From Symbiodinium natans (lineage: Eukaryota > Sar > Dinophyceae > Suessiales > Symbiodiniaceae): DNA of 64,000 bases. The DNA lies in contig CAJNDS010000230.1 in the NCBI GenBank assembly GCA_905221605.1, positions 1-64,000 of the forward strand, read 5' to 3'. Below are positions 11,866-23,414 of this stretch, in pieces. The notes beneath the pieces are model-generated. The model did no database searches and was not told where the DNA came from. It worked only from the letters and a program-made list of their open reading frames with translations. Position 1 is the first letter of the stretch, and each line of letters opens with the position of its first letter. The translations under genes were made by a program, and so were the position numbers.

Positions 11866-12840
11866 AGTTTTTGTTCGCCTTCCTCGACGACCTGTACCTG
11901 GTCACGATGCCAGAGCGAGCGCGCAGCGGCGGCGACACTATTGCGGGCGCCGTCGAGCGTCGGGCAGAAGTTGCCGCCAACGTCGGCAAGACCCGGGTCT
12001 ATCATGCCGTTGGCGGCCCCGCACCTCCCGGCGTCGATGAGCTTGGAGAAGAAGTGTGGCGTGGCAACAAGCCGCCGCCGGAGCGCGGCTTCCGGGCGCT
12101 TGGGGTCCCCATTGGACACGACGAGTACGTCAGGACGCAGGCGCGGGAACGACTGCAAGCTGGAGTTGCTGCAGGCCGTGCCGCGTCTGCCCGACTTGCA
12201 GTGCGCGTGGTTGCTCCTGCTGTTCTGCGCGTCGCCGCGGGCGCAGTACCTCTTGCGAAACGTCTCGCCCGAGCTCGCCGCGGATTACGCGCGCTCACAC
12301 GATGATGAGGTCTTCTGGCGCACCCTCCTCGAGCTTTTGGGCGGCCTGGGTCCTGGGGACGCCGCCAGTCACCAGCATGCCCGGGACATCGCGTTCTTGC
12401 CGGCGCGCTTGGGAGGCCTGGGCCTGTTCGCTGCAGAGCGCGTTGCCCCGGCAGCCTATTGGGCTGCGTGGGCGGACGCGTTGCCCGCGTTGCAGCAGCG
12501 GCGCCCCGACGCCGCAGAGCGATGCTTGCAGGAACTCGCGGCCGGTGCGCGAGCAGGCGCGCCCTGCTTGCAGGCGCGCCCTGCTTGCAGGCGGCGGCGG
12601 CGGCTGCGGCAGAGCCCTTACCGCCCAGGGCTGGTCGGACAGGCCAGCCTGGCGAGCGTGTGTCGACAGAGCGCGGCCGCCGCCCGAGCCCGCAAATGAG
12701 CCGGATCTTGGGGGATCGGGCTGGCAACGTAGTGCAGTTCTCGCAAAGAAACGTACCAGGCACTCGCGCACCCTGCCCGACGCCCGCCGGAGCGCATGCG
12801 CGACATCCCGCCTGAGGTCCTTGCCCATCGTCCGGAAGAG
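11866..12840 (+). pseudogene. Non-LTR reverse transcriptase relic, middle part
   Basis: The plus strand reads FAFLDDLYLVT at about 11874, the catalytic box (x-x-D-D) of a non-LTR reverse transcriptase. About 95 codons follow with the usual GKTRVYH and FRALGVPIG phrases. The frame shifts near 12160 and continues with LPDLQCAWLLLLFCASPRA, then LPARLGGLGLFAAERVAP and AAYWAAWADALP, the thumb and connection region of the same family. It shifts again near 12580. Everything before the FLDD box is missing here but is found on the opposite strand at 31,990-32,643. The long minus-strand frame over the same bases is GC-rich and taken as a shadow. Confidence 0.75.
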
Positions 12841-12853
12841 GAGCTTGCTGCGG

Positions 12854-12862
12854 CACCACTCG
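12854..12862. other. Target-site duplication of element A, left copy
   Basis: CACCACTCG directly left of the LTR, matched by CACCACTCG at 31655-31663 directly right of the other LTR. Because both LTR copies are also preceded by CG, the duplication is 7 to 9 bases, longer than the usual 5 of Ty1/copia. Confidence 0.8.
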
Positions 12863-13234
12863 TGAAAAACCGAAGGTCCCTCTGGTACCTTTTCCCTTGA
12901 AAGCACGAACCCTGACCTCTCACACAAGTGCGGACAGCTCTCTCTTTTTCACAGTCAGAGCCACTTGAGCCAAAAGTCACGAAGTGCACAAACTAAACGA
13001 ATTCTCTCTTGTGAGCTTAAACTCAGCTTCAGAACGAAGTTCCTACACACTGCACACTCACTTTAAATAGCGTATTGGGCAAAAACACACTCGTATGATT
13101 TCCTTGGAAATCAACGAGGCATAAACCATCGAGGATGGGATCACACGGATTCCCAATCACTCCGAAGCAAAACAAACCTATACAAGCTGATCCAAAACAT
13201 GACAAAAACATCACTGATCAGCCACAATCTTCCA
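12863..13234 (-). repeat. Element A 3' LTR
   Basis: 372 bases, TG...CA on both strands. It appears identical to 31283-31654. Being next to the polypurine tract, it is the 3' LTR of the minus-strand element. Confidence 0.93.
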
Positions 13235-13247
13235 CCCCCCGCATTTT
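13235..13247 (-). other. Element A polypurine tract
   Basis: Minus strand AAAATGCGGGGGG ends directly at the TGGAAG start of the 3' LTR. This is the expected place and composition for the plus-strand DNA primer. Confidence 0.8.
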
Positions 13248-13972
13248 GCTGAGGGTTCATGTCAAAGATCTGAAGTCCAAGCCCAGCTCGGCACTTCAAC
13301 ACTAAGGGGATGCCCTGGCCACATTCCCTTGGTGCGTACTCGCCACCAAACGAAACAAACAACACACCAGTCGATCTCTGACATCAAACTTAAAACTCAT
13401 GCAAGATCCCACCATCAGGCAGGTTGTCCTGGGTCCACATCACTGGTAACCCAAGAGTTCGTTGTCCAAACACGTGAAAAACGAATTAAACTTGCATCCA
13501 CCTGCACTGGGGCAGGGTTGTCTTGGAACGAATCCAAGAGTTCGTGGTGACAAACACGTGAAAACGAATTAATGCAAGCTTCAGATGTTTCCCACTCAGC
13601 ACTCGACCTTGTCGTGGTACTCCTCCTCAGTCTCGCATCTTCCAGGTCACCAAACTCACCAACTAGCATCGGCTAGCTGATCCTTCAGGAAAAGATTGGC
13701 TTCATAGTTTCGCTTCTTCCAGCGTACCATCAGCCAAAAACGTCTTCAGAGGTGGCAATCAGACGCCTTGCAGAAGGGGCTATAGAGTCCCTCGTTGAGT
13801 TTCATCATCATTTTGCCTCCTCTTTGCAAACTTCTCATGCACTGAAACAAGGGCTCACACTAACCAGAAAAATCGCGGGCGCTCCATGGCGGCAACGCGG
13901 CCATGGCTTCCAAAAAAATGGCTGCGGGTTTCACTCACCCACCCAACCACTGAGATCACTTAGCATCTCAGT
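13248..13972 (-). other. Element A 3' untranslated region
   Basis: About 725 bases between the Pol stop and the polypurine tract. GTTCGTNGT-like and CACGTGAAAA(A)CGAATTAA stretches occur twice (about 13455 and 13535). No gene seen. Confidence 0.5.
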
Positions 13973-16900
13973 TCATTCTTCATCCTCTTCGCCCTTCTTC
14001 TCGCCAGCTCCAGTTGACTCCATCAACTTGGCGCGGCGCTCCTTGGCGGCTTCCTTCATCTCCGCCAACTCAGCCGTCCTCGTTTCCATCATCACATCCT
14101 GCGAAGATCGGCTAGGCTCAGCTGGCGTCTCCGCAGGCCTCTCAGTTGGCTGGTCTCCAACCTTTCTCTTCTTCTCTTCCAACATCAGCTCCAAATCGGC
14201 AACACTAAAGCTTGCCTTCACACGCTCAGCAATCTGCGCGATAGCTGCTGCATCCAACTCAGATGGTACAACTGACACAGGCGAGCGAACCGCTTCGCCT
14301 TCCAGCTTTGCTCTCTTAGCAGCTTCTTCCTCGGCAGCTGACAGGTCGGCGATGCGCTTGCGCTTTCGCTCAGCTTCCTCGAACTCTCGGTCTTGCTGTT
14401 CCGCTGCAGCCTTGAGGATCCGCTTCAGGTCCTTTTCCTCCTTCTCGAGTTTCCCAACATTCTCACCCATGATCCCAAAGGCTTGCTGCCACATGTCGGC
14501 AGGCAACGTCAAGTTGAACCTCACCACATAGTCGGTCGGCAAGTGCCACTTACACTTGCAGATCCACACAACACCGCTTCGAGTCTCACTCGCAACCACC
14601 TTCTTCCAGCTTGCCGCCCTCTGCATGTCGGTGATCTCCTCTTTCTTTTTCTCCAGGTCCTCCAAGAATCCTGCAACAGACTCCATCACGGATCTGTAGT
14701 GGCTGTAGGCCACAAACGACCACTTGGGGACTGGTCTCTCCCTCAGCTCCGGCTCGTGAATCCGAAGTGTATCACACGACAACATCGAAATCACTCGCAC
14801 TCGCTCCACCAGTTCCTTAAACACCAAGGATCCTTCCTTTGCACTTCTCTTCCAGCGCAACACCCATGGGGGATAATACGAGCTCTCAGCTTCATCCTCC
14901 ATGATCCTCTCTGCTCCCAAAATGGGTAGCATGCACAACAGATCCACCATCCGCAAGACTCCGAGGTCCTGGTGCTCACCCAGAAGCAAAACAGGGACTA
15001 TCCCTTTTCTCTTCAAGTACCTCACGAAGCTCAACATCGCCAGGCCACACGTTCCCGGCGGTACTTCCATGTACAGTCCTCCTTCATTCACTGCCATCTC
15101 CCAGATGATGGCCTTGCCACCAATCTGTCCACGGACATCCAAGATTCCGAAGATCTTCGTGGGTTTCTCCTGTAGCTCACACACCTCCTGGATGGGCTTC
15201 ACCAGCTTCTCGTATGAGCTTTGATAGCGCAACATATCCTTGTCGGATAGCGTGCCTACCACGTCCTTGAGCTCTAGCTCATCCACTGGAGTTCCGCGCC
15301 GGCAGATACTCCATGACACATCACCGAACCACTTCGGCGGCTCTGGATCCGCCAGCTCCGGAAACACGTCGACCATCCGTTCAATCACCTTCGGCATGGC
15401 CTTGGGTTTCGGTGCAGCTTGGCCTGAGCCTCGGCTTTCACCTTTATCACCCCTTTTTCCAGCAGCTCGGCGCTCCTTCTCTGCCTCTCGGAGATGGAAT
15501 GCATGGCTTGCATCCGTGCCAGAGACTGTCACAGTCTGTTTGCACTTTTCGCACTTGGGCTTGCCACTTTCATCCCAGCTCAACCCGGCAGCATGCTCGG
15601 ATCTGAACAACCATTTGCAAACCTTACACCAAAAGGGGCTTTTCATCTCAGCACCCTGCTCACCCTTCCTGCTGTCTTCAGCTGCCATTTTCCTGTCCTT
15701 CACCAAAGGTACAGGCTCCAGGCTAGGGCTAGCTTCCGTGGTGCTTGAACCAAAGCTTTTGCGGTTGGACCATAAATCCATTTCTTGAACCTCAGGGGAA
15801 GAGTCTTCACGAAGGGTTTCGGGACTTCTAAGGCGGAAATTTTCAAAAACTTCACCACACTTTTTCACACTTTTCAACGATCCAACTTGCTCCACACTGC
15901 ATCCAGTTGCCTCGGCACACTGGCATGCCTGAACTCCAACCCTTGGTCGGATTCCACAGATCCTCCACACCTGCTGCACATCTTCACCAGGGTATATACC
16001 CATAGCTTGCTGGTGCTGACAGAATGTCACTTGACTCAAGCACTTTGTAAGAACGTCAGCGATCATTCCCGCTGTCGGGCACCAAATGACCTTCAAGGTC
16101 TGAGCTTCCTGTATCCGCTCCTGAAGATAGCAGACAGCGATGTCTAAGTGGCGAACTCGCCTACTCAACCCACGGTTTAGCAAAACCGCTCTCGCTGAGG
16201 AACTGTCAGTGTGCAATCGGATCGTGACATCTGACTCGGCCAACTGACCGATCAAAGTCGCAAGTCCCTCACTCTCCTGTACCGCAGTCAAGATGGCTCT
16301 CAACTCGGCTTCACAAGAACTCAGCGATACACACCCTTGAACTCGAGAGATTCCCTTGATCAGGCATCCTCTATAAAAGATGGCTATGCCCGACACAGAT
16401 CTTCGTCCTAACGACGCTTGGGGTGCCCAACTGGCATCCGCATACACTTCCAGCTGCGCCGGCCCACTGTCCGGTACATTCCCATCAGGGCCAAAGTACT
16501 GCCATGCATGGTATTGTCCCTTTAGGAACCTAATCACTTGTCGCAATGCTTGCTCAAAGCATGCTGTTGGCTTGGACTGTCCTTGCGAAAGAATGGACAT
16601 CCACCTACTCAGGTCAGGTCTCGACTGACCCCACCATGCAATCCGGCCAAGTACTGCTCTGTACCTCGCAGCTGCAGTGTCACTCAACTCAGGATCCGAA
16701 CCACTTGCTCTGCCCTTCTCGACCGTTTTCACGATGTCCGGAGGAGCAGTAACCACCTTCAGGTCCTTACAGAACTCTGTCTCGAACAGGGCATCTAAGT
16801 ATGCCGGGGGCACTCGCATCCTGAGATGACTCCCTTGTCTCTCAATCTCTCGCCCCAAAAAGGTGATCTTTCCACCAGTGGAAGTGATTCGACCCGTTTC

Positions 16901-18590
16901 CTTGATCTTCAACTCTCCGTTCAGGGTGTCGGTCACCAACCGAATGGCATCTCTAGTGCCACACAGAATCAAATCGTCCACATAGCACAACATGAGGAAT
17001 CTTTTCCCTCTCACAGTGCCCTCGAAGACGGAAGGTTCCGTTGGGCATTGCTTCAACCCAACTTTCTTCACAACTGTCGCCAGCTTCAAGTTCCAAGCTT
17101 TGGCGGCAACTCTCAAACCATTCATGGCTTGATCCAGAATCATAAACACCGGGACATAATAGTCCTTGCAGGCGGAAACATCCTTGGGCAATTGGATAAT
17201 CGCCTTCGATCCTTTCGGAAGGGGGGAATGCAAGAATGCAGTGCTAACATCCAAAGTTGCGATATCCATAGCATCTACCGAAGCAATGGCCAAAAGCGTC
17301 CGTAACGCTTCTAAAGAAGGAGTCGTAGCACTCAGTCCTAAAGATGATGCTGTGCTCCCCTTTGCGATGTCTTGCACCACACACCGAGCTCTCACAGCTT
17401 CCTTGCCATTCACCACCTTTGGGCCTATGACCCATCGGGTTGGGATGATCTTTATCCCATGCTGACGAGCAAACTTCTGAGCCTCGTCTGCTCCAACCAC
17501 TCTCCCTGCTTTGTGAGCAGTCATACTCTGCAGCTCAGTTCGCCGGCCTTCCACTGTTTTATCCACATCTAATGGACATCCATCTATCTCAGACAGAACA
17601 CTCGTGGGTCTTGCCAGCCAAACTTGGGATCCACACACCTTCATGGACTCCGGGAAAGTGCTATTCTTGTTGAGCAGAATCGAATTGGTCACATGTACCA
17701 ACTTCGGACTCTCGTCACTGCTTACCATTTTAATAGGACCTTGAGGCACATCGAGTCTTGGGTCTAAATAAATACGATTGATCAGCCGGGGAACTCGATT
17801 GGACTCATCTGGAACTGAGTTCACATCTGAAGTTAAACTCTCTAAACGCCGGGGAACTCGACTGGACTCATTTGGAACTGAATCCACATCCATTTGAGGT
17901 TTTTCTTCCTCCATTGGGATCGCTTCATCCTCAGCGGGAGTTTCTCCTTCGAAGTATCCAGGTTCCATTGCCTCATCTGGAATCCCTTGGTAAGGCAAAC
18001 TTGGATCCTCAAAATCCTCCATGTCAACATCCACAACTTCTGTCGCAGGTGTTGGGACGCTTTGCTTCTCCTCCAACTTGGGATCTGGTCGACTCTCATA
18101 GGTGATCTTCGGGCGTTTCAGGAGTGAAGGCTCACTTCCAGACTCCATCACCCCCGCATCCTTTGAGCTTCTCTGGTCCATTTTTGGAGTTTCCTCTGTT
18201 GGTTCTTTCGATTCCAACCGTTGTCGTTGAGCTTTCAACCAATCATCATACCGTTTTCGGCATTCAGCATTGTGGTTGGCTTTTCCTCTTTTTGGACCAC
18301 ACGCAGGACAGTTCGCTGTGCCACCATGTTCCTTCACCCATGCAGCTGGAGGTCCAACTTTGCTCATGTCTGTGGTCGGTCCCTCAGACACTCGGCCCTC
18401 AAAGGCCTTGTCCGCTTCACCTTCAATCCGATCGGGCACACCATCCTCTTTCTCCTTCAGAATCGGGGGAGCCAATGTATCCGATGGATCATGCTCCTTG
18501 AGCAAATGTTGACAATGCTCCAACCCAATCTTCAACGGAACGATGTGCTTGATGGACTTTGCTCGAAAGTGTTTTGGACAACCATCCACC
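13973..18590 (-). CDS. pol: Element A Pol, second part: RT, RNase H and long C-terminal extension
   Basis: Minus strand; the open frame is 1,548 codons from 18619, of which the first ten come from element B. Before B inserted it continued the frame ending at 27487. In that numbering: a Cys-x2-Cys...His-x3-Cys motif (C104, C107, H116, C120); a Pro/Asp/Glu-rich linker; RT at about 385-620 with D457 (LDVSTAFL) and YVDD at 546-549; Ty1/copia RNase H at 720-868 with D728 (YADASW), E770, D805 (TDSSSA), HLDI at 824 and ADVLTK at 854. About 680 residues follow that copia elements normally lack: a zinc ribbon (C998-x2-C1001, C1023-x2-C1026), an unrecognised domain of mixed composition (about 1085-1380) and a Glu/Lys-rich helical tail. 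The enzymes copy the element RNA into DNA in a cytoplasmic particle; the tail's role is unknown. Confidence 0.92.
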
Positions 18591-18823
18591 TTGTCCCAAA
18601 GTTTGAACCAGAAGGCCAAGGGGTCTTGGGTTCATAAGGAAAAGCATGTCATGACATAACCCTTGCAACAAGTGTAACATGCGCACTCCGAAACGGACGT
18701 CACTTTTTCCAAGGCGTGTGTTGGGTCCCACCGATGCAGCATGCAGCCTACAGGCCTTGCACAAGAAGGTGTGCCTGGTGGCACATACAGCCAGCCACGG
18801 GCGTGGCATACTCCAGGCGTCCC
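18591..18823 (-). repeat. Element B split direct repeat, B2
   Basis: 233 bases, starting TTGTCCCAAAG on the plus strand. Matches B1 (19127-19358) but for one base (GCATGTCATGAC against GCATGCATGAC). It forms the outer 3' end of the element. Confidence 0.9.
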
Positions 18824-18917
18824 AAGCCACAGGTGTGGCACAGTCAGGCATCCTTCCACTGCTCAAGTGTTACAGACCGGCACTTGCGCCTTGTGCTCTC
18901 AGGGCGGAGAGGGTGGG
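18824..18917. other. Spacer between A2 and B2 of element B
   Basis: 94 bases present only once in the window. In a circular intermediate this would be the only segment not covered by the repeats at either A1 or B1. Confidence 0.6.
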
Positions 18918-19126
18918 TAACAAAAATTTTTATGCTTGCGCCACAAAGGCAACGAGGCCTGACATTTCACAAGTCAATGCATGCTGCAAAAACCATCTTG
19001 TGCGCATCTGAAGAATCCGAAGCGAGAAGCAACTTTCAAAGGACTTTTCAAAGCACAAGTTTTCCCCCATCCCAGCCCGCCCTAGTTCAAACAGAGGGAC
19101 AATCCCGTTGGGGGAACCCAAGTGGT
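18918..19126 (-). repeat. Element B split direct repeat, A2
   Basis: 209 bases, from TAACAAAAATTTTTATGC to CCCAAGTGGT on the plus strand; no difference from A1 (27278-27486) noticed. It abuts B1 with no gap. Confidence 0.9.
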
Positions 19127-19358
19127 TTGTCCCAAAGTTTGAACCAGAAGGCCAAGGGGTCTTGGGTTCATAAGGAAAAGCATGCATGACATAACCCTTG
19201 CAACAAGTGTAACATGCGCACTCCGAAACGGACGTCACTTTTTCCAAGGCGTGTGTTGGGTCCCACCGATGCAGCATGCAGCCTACAGGCCTTGCACAAG
19301 AAGGTGTGCCTGGTGGCACATACAGCCAGCCACGGGCGTGGCATACTCCAGGCGTCCC
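19127..19358 (-). repeat. Element B split direct repeat, B1
   Basis: 232 bases, inner copy of B2. The coding part of the element begins to its right on the plus-strand map. Confidence 0.9.
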
Positions 19359-19400
19359 CCCTTTAGCAGAGCACGCCGCGCCAGTGAGCCCAACCCAAAC

Positions 19401-22400
19401 CTACCATTCCGTTTTGTCAAGCAACTTCTGCCTCTTAGTGGCCTTAGGCTCAATTTTCTTAGCAGCCGACATGGCTGCTCGTTCATCCCTGAAGGATTCG
19501 TAGTGCTCATGCAACTCGTGAAACAATCCCATTGGCAAATCTTTCAACGCAACTGTCACCCTTTTCGAAGGAACAAAGTTTTCCGTTTTCAAGTTAGTCA
19601 AATCGTCGGCATCCTGATTTTCTTACCGTGGCCTCCAGGCAAGCTTGCAAACCTTATTAGCTTCACGAAGGGCAACCGACAATTGCATGTGGATCCCTTG
19701 CACGGGCCACTTGTTAGATAAACCCTTTGCAGCGATGGCCGGGGTGGCTTTTTTGTCAGTTCCACCGCACACCTGCATCTTCAAGGAGTCCCGCCCGGCA
19801 GATTTCTTCAAATGTCCGAATGCATGAAGTCCGACATATGAGCCGAGCAGCTCCGCGGCAGTGGAGGCCCACTCGGACGACCCATCAGGTTTGAAGAGTG
19901 CTGGCAAGTCATTAGGGAAAACCTCCAAAGCAAACCACGGCGCTTGCCTAGTATCAACCCCATGATCTAAGGACCAGCCCCCCAACACAATGCGCCCCCT
20001 TTCGCACTTAGCATCAGTCCGAAATGCCTGCCTCTGTTGCGCTGGCCAGGTCATGTGCACAGAATCAAGTCGAGCTCCTGATGAAAATTGGTGGCGGAAA
20101 AATCGAAGGACTAGCATCACCATCTCGGGTAGGCGCGCCACTGTGCTGCGGCTGAGCACCCCGTTCCAAGCAAACAATGGTGCCAGGAAAGGTTTCAACC
20201 AAGTGATCATGCGTGTCACAAAGTTGAGACGTCCGGTGAACTCCACCAGCCGCCTGCCAGACACCATCCACCCGTCGGCTTCCACTCGATCGATCCATTC
20301 AATGATCCAGGATGCCCGCTTCTCCGAAATGCCAGCTGCCCACGTGAAGTAGCTGAGGTGATATCCAATGTAGTCCACTTCCACTCCCCCTTTGAACTTG
20401 TGAAAAGAGAAAGGAGTCCCCATCACTTCAAGGGCCAAGAAAAGCAGCCATAGGGTATCGTACTTATCGCAGCCAAACACCACGACGTGAAGATCATCCA
20501 CGTAGATCAACATGTAGAATTGGTCCAAGGAAAGGACCCGGAAAGTCCACCGTCCAACGGCTCCGAAAAGGCGCGACCAGTAGTATGCGGCAGAGCTGAC
20601 CCCAAACGTTCCAACGCAATTTAGCCAAAGCACGCGCGATTGCGAGGATGCCTTGCACGACAAGCGTGGCCAATCGGCCTCCCGCACCTTTACGCGTCGG
20701 TGCGCCTGGCTGATGTCGGCGCATAGGGAAAAAGGAGCCTCCTTGCTCTCCTTGACGCGTGCTGCCACCTCTTGAAGGTCTTCTGGTCCAGGAACCTGCA
20801 GTTTGTCTGTGATCACGATCCGGTTGTTTAGGTTGATGCCATGGGTGCCGTCATGTAGCGGCCGCACATCACCATTAGCTTTGGTCACTGCTCCCATCGC
20901 AGCGATCAGCACAGCGTCCTCTCCATATTTCTTCTTAGCCTCAGCTTCCGTGGTGCAGATCATCAGGCCTTCCCGTTCGTCTTGACGAAACTTCTCTTCC
21001 AACTGTTCAGCATTTAGTTCGGCTGACCGGTAGTTCACCATGGAGGGATCAAACTCGGTCTCGTCAAGCTTCCGGAAGTGCGTCCTCTTCGGGAACACCT
21101 GAGGAGCCCTGCCGATGGGCTTATCCCAACCAAGGGGCACCCCTTCTGCAAACGAGTCCTTCCCTTGGTCCAGGATGGCATAGTCAGGATCCCCAAACAC
21201 CCGGAGCGACTGGGAAAGCATGTGCAGCATGAAAGGTTGTCCTTGGGGAATCTGCATTGCCTGCTCAGGGTCTGGCAACAAAGCAGCAATCCGTTCCCTG
21301 ACCTTAGCGATGGTGCTACGTGAAAATGGTGAGCTCTCCATCTTCCCCGTGGCAAGCATGAAGGCAGCTTTCTTCCTGTCGGGGATGGCCTCCCGCAGCG
21401 CACTGACAAGAATCCTGCGTATGCTAAGTGAATGGCTGTGCTCGATGTCGGAAGCTAATGCCCCACGTGACTTCGGTCGCCACCTCCCCGGGGAGCACAA
21501 GCCAAATCCATCCACAAGTTCACGCCGGACCTGTGTGTGCCGACAACGCAAGGCCGGCCCACTGCAACGGGATGTGCGTGGGTCAAACTCTTGGGGGTCA
21601 CCAACGTCCTCGCCATCGGGTTGGTCGGAAAGGGGAGCCTCAGGTGCCAGCAGGATGGTCCCTCCTGTTGGGGTGCTATGCGGGGCCTCCAGGAGGGTTC
21701 CTCCTGTAGGGGTGCAAACCGAAGGGTCCCTAGACGAGGAAGCCAAACCAGGTGCCTCCAGGATGGTCCCTCCTGAAGGGGTGCCAAGGACGGGGCCCGG
21801 GGCCTCCAGGATGGTCCCTCCTGAAGGGGTGCTAGAGCCAGGATCAGGTGCCTCCAGGATGGTCCCTCCTGAAGGGGTGTTAGTAGCGTGGAGTTCATGT
21901 TGCTTTAATGCCATCGCCGGCACCACTTCGGCCTCCCGATCAGCGAGCCCCTCCCCCCCTTGCTGTGGCAGGTGAGCAGATTGGGGAAGGACGAAGCCCA
22001 AAGAGAGGAGGTTATCACGCATGGGCGGTGACAGCGAGTGAAGGCGGGTGACTGTGAATCCAACTAAGAGAACTCGATCACCAGTCCACGCCTCGGTTTG
22101 ATGGAAGCAGTTGTGAGCCTGGAGCTCCTGCGGAGCCTGGGCCACTGGGAGAAGAACGCCTTTGCGCGGGATGCCGCGAACCATGCGCACGACATGACCG
22201 TGGCTGCTTTCCATCCAAACCTGCCCATCTTGGAAAGTGGTCAATGCAAGAAGCAAGTTTGGATAAGGCGCGTTGTGCACGTCTTTGTGCATAGTACTCT
22301 TGACGTTATTGAACACCACAAGAGAACTAAAGGGCTTGTTGGGGAAGGCATCACGCAGGAGCAAGGTGAGGCACTTAAGGGACTGAGGGAACAGCCGGCA

Positions 22401-23414
22401 AGAACGGCGCAAACCCGTGACGCCACCCTTAGTGTAGGCTCCGCCGAAGAAGGCCTTGCCGCCACTTTGCTCCGGGGCCGCATCTGCCACTGCTGCCGGA
22501 TGCGGTGCTTCGTATTCGAGCAGGCGGGCCAGAGCTTCTCCATCATGTTTCCCAAGCTTACGCGAATCGGACTGCTCTAGCAAGCATGTGGCGAACTGTT
22601 CAGCCGGATGGCCGACGTCGTCTGTAGCGCGCCCAGACAACTGCCAATCACATGCCATCTGCACCACATGTTCACAGAAGGCCAACGGAAGAGGTGTGTC
22701 CGTCTTCCAACTTCCATCGTGCGCTATGCCGGCGCCACCATGATGCAAATGCTCGCACCGGCCAATTGGCCCTACATAGGACCCTGTTGCATCGAACTGC
22801 GGCCATCTGAGCTGCGCCTCAGGGCCTGCTAAATTGGTTGCCAGCCTCGTGGGGTGAGGGAGATCGCCCCCGAAAGTGCACATGTGTACTGCCCATGTTG
22901 CCGCATGTTCATCACCTTCCACAAATGCACGAAGCTCGTCAAGTTGCCAAATGCTAGCTGGCCTTTGACCCGAATGTAAAACACCCAGATCTTCTGGGTG
23001 GACGAGTAGCCAACCCATGCCCGATTTGATTGCCGCTTTGATTACGTTGAAAGACTGCCGCAAGTAAAAATTTTCTCGATCAACAGCAGCACGCGACCTC
23101 TCTGCCAACCAAGGAAAACCAAAAGGATAAGTGTGCGACCTGGAAGGACCAGGCCCATGCCGCCCTGTCCTGCGGTGCTCTCTTGCACGACTGAACGTCT
23201 TGCAAGGCGGCGAAAGCAAAACAATATCCCATGAATGTTCATGAATCTCGGTGAAAATGCGATCCCATGCCTCTGGTTTAAACCATGCATCATCATCGCA
23301 ATCAAGCAGGAAGCCAACCTTAAGCTCGCTCCCTGTCCTCTGTGCTGCATTCTTAAAACACACATGCATCTGCTCGTTTGCGCCGTGACTGCCGAAGCCC
23401 ACCAAGACCCTGAG
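19401..23414 (-). CDS. pol: Element B Pol: methyltransferase-like, oxygenase-like, RT and RNase H
   Basis: Minus strand, 1,260 codons from TTG 23405 to TAA 19623-19625, then 73 more in-frame codons to 19401. The stop falls inside the usual end of DIRS RNase H (RPR-stop-ENQDADDLTN), so it is probably a recent nonsense change. Regions from 23405: 30-250 cytosine-methyltransferase-like, with motif-IV-like SPPCKTFS at 65-72; 315-465 resembling 2OG-Fe(II) oxygenases, with H373-x-D375, distal H435 and R444; 509-590 five TPSGGTILEAP-like repeats; 700-1000 RT with D897 and YVDD 968-971; 1100-1260 RNase H with D1131, E1185, D1217. The Gag stop TGA (23415-23417) is in the same frame three codons before this TTG, so Pol is likely made as a Gag-Pol readthrough product. 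The first ATG is at 23369. Confidence 0.9.

Noticed and set aside
12002-12927. Minus-strand frames of 210-285 codons over the reverse transcriptase relic
   Set aside because: GC-rich shadow of the plus-strand relic, which carries the recognisable FLDD and thumb motifs.
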